DNA of 64,000 nucleotides from Polynucleobacter sp. 31A-FELB. GTDB taxonomy: Bacteria > Pseudomonadota > Gammaproteobacteria > Burkholderiales > Burkholderiaceae. Both the position numbers and the translations under genes were made by a program. The notes beneath the pieces are model-generated. The model made no database searches, was not told the DNA's origin, and saw nothing but the letters and a program-made list of their open reading frames with translations. Every line of letters begins with the position of its first letter. The first letter of the stretch is position 1. Below are positions 63,345-64,000 of this stretch, in pieces. The stretch covers positions 1 through 64,000 of the forward strand of contig NZ_JACVOO010000009.1 of assembly GCF_018882405.1 (NCBI RefSeq), written 5' to 3'.

Positions 63345-64000
63345 ATGAGCCCGAAATCCCGGCTGTACACGCTTGTAAAGGCTTGGAAGAACAAACCCTT
63401 CCACGAAGTGCGCGATGCCTGCGGCCAGCCTTGGCTTGGTCTTAGCGGCGAAGCGCTCGAAGAACACCAATCCTGGTCCCAGCGACAAGCGATTAGTAAC
63501 GAACCCATCTTTAACAGCCAAGGAACTAAGCTGACGAGCTCTTTATTTAGACCATTACTTACCGCCACCGACACACAGCTCCTCAGACTATTCATGGAGG
63601 GCTTGGACACTATTACGTATTGGTACCGTAGTGGTCGCTTCATTCCAGGCATCTTGCCTATTCCAGCGCAACATCTAGCCTCCGGTAACTTTATAGATGC
63701 CTTGAGTGACCTGATTTTGAATTCTCGACTACCTGTTGGTCTTGTGAGTTTGGGCGCGCACAAGCTCAACGAGCTTGACTCCATGAATTCCTGCATGGAA
63801 GGTCTATTACGCATGCGCCGCCTTGGCGTCTTAATCCATGCCCTCGATTTTTGTGGTGCCAGCTCACAAATTCAATGGATTGAGCAAATAGAGCCAGAGG
63901 GTATTCATATTGAGATGGGGCAATTTCGTACTGATGGCTTACCAAACGAAATGATTTCGCTTGGTCAGAAATTCCATACCCAAATCTATGCCAGCAACAT
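63345..64000 (+). CDS. Degenerate EAL-domain protein, N-terminal part (runs off the window)
   Basis: The frame is open from ATG 63345 (GGAG seven bases upstream) to the window end: 218 codons plus two bases. The first ~60 residues match nothing I know. From about residue 65 it follows the layout of an EAL (c-di-GMP phosphodiesterase) domain: helix TQLLRLFMEGLDTITYWYRSG, ILPIPAQHLASGNFIDALSDLI where EAL has VNLSARQL..., then GLLRMRRLGVLIHALDFCGASSQIQWIEQIEPEGIHIEMGQF. The catalytic signatures are missing: no EAL motif, LDFCGA in place of DDFGTG, and IHIE in place of LKID. An inactive sensor or binding protein is the likeliest reading. A minus-strand frame across the same region is a shadow. 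Confidence 0.7.
   Translation, partial: MSPKSRLYTLVKAWKNKPFHEVRDACGQPWLGLSGEALEEHQSWSQRQAISNEPIFNSQGTKLTSSLFRPLLTATDTQLLRLFMEGLDTITYWYRSGRFIPGILPIPAQHLASGNFIDALSDLILNSRLPVGLVSLGAHKLNELDSMNSCMEGLLRMRRLGVLIHALDFCGASSQIQWIEQIEPEGIHIEMGQFRTDGLPNEMISLGQKFHTQIYASN

Noticed and set aside
63290..63814. 174-codon minus-strand open frame at the right end
   Set aside because: The plus-strand frame from 63345 has a ribosome site, runs to the window end and shows EAL-like features; the minus frame has none of these and would read into the groES promoter region.

Overview
The window looks like chromosomal core sequence of a free-living betaproteobacterium of the Burkholderiaceae, most probably Polynucleobacter or a close relative. 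This is inferred from protein character and gene neighbourhoods (clpS-clpA, DUF3579, AI-2E permease-hda-HAD-pcnB-folK-panB, yhdP-nitrilase-tldD, glcDEF, three-gene pnt), from the balanced base composition (low for Burkholderiales) and from the very tight packing. No database search was possible. Nearly all of the window is housekeeping genes; the only accessory sequence is at the two edges. No tRNA, rRNA, CRISPR array or prophage was seen.

Layout. 1-124: right end of an IS3-type insertion sequence that has cut off the 3' end of a secreted Gly/Ser/Thr repeat protein gene (109-486). 783-3433: clpS-clpA. 3718-4885: cold-shock protein, DUF192 protein, ppnP. 4927-7157: argF-argG. 7311-10522: DUF3579 protein, rpsT, murJ, SirB1-like protein. 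10555-13352: dedA, miaA, purM. 13426-18699: AI-2E permease, hda, HAD hydrolase, pcnB, folK, panB. 18714-24856 (minus): dnaK-dnaJ, grpE, hemH, hrcA. 24894-30316: nadK, recN, glnE. 30395-38052: yhdP, nitrilase-like amidase, tldD, DAHP synthase. 38104-44222: cobalamin adenosyltransferase, glcD-glcE-glcF, yggS, proC. 44219-47203: ubiA, recG. 47234-52736: queA-tgt-yajC-secD-secF. 52762-57349: waaA-purB, a GST, mnmA. 57525-60958: pntAA-pntAB-pntB and a secreted cupin. 61057-63026: groES-groEL. 63345-64000: start of a degenerate EAL-domain protein that runs off the window.

How the genes work together. The window holds most of one protein quality-control system: ClpS-ClpA, DnaK-DnaJ-GrpE, GroES-GroEL and the repressor HrcA. 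The control sites are readable. grpE and dnaK each have a near-consensus heat-shock sigma-32 promoter and are separated by a terminator. groES-groEL instead has a sigma-70-type promoter abutting a CIRCE operator for HrcA. Other connected sets are arginine synthesis (argF, argG), queuosine tRNA modification (queA, tgt) beside the Sec accessory complex (yajC, secD, secF), glycolate oxidation (glcDEF), and the proton-translocating transhydrogenase (pnt).

The least ordinary items are the IS-interrupted repeat protein, the EAL-like protein lacking its catalytic signature, the HrcA/sigma-32 split, several -10-like boxes placed 5-7 bases before start codons (possible leaderless mRNAs), and an AI-2E family protein lacking the usual first membrane segment. 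I did not find a clearly new multi-gene system here.
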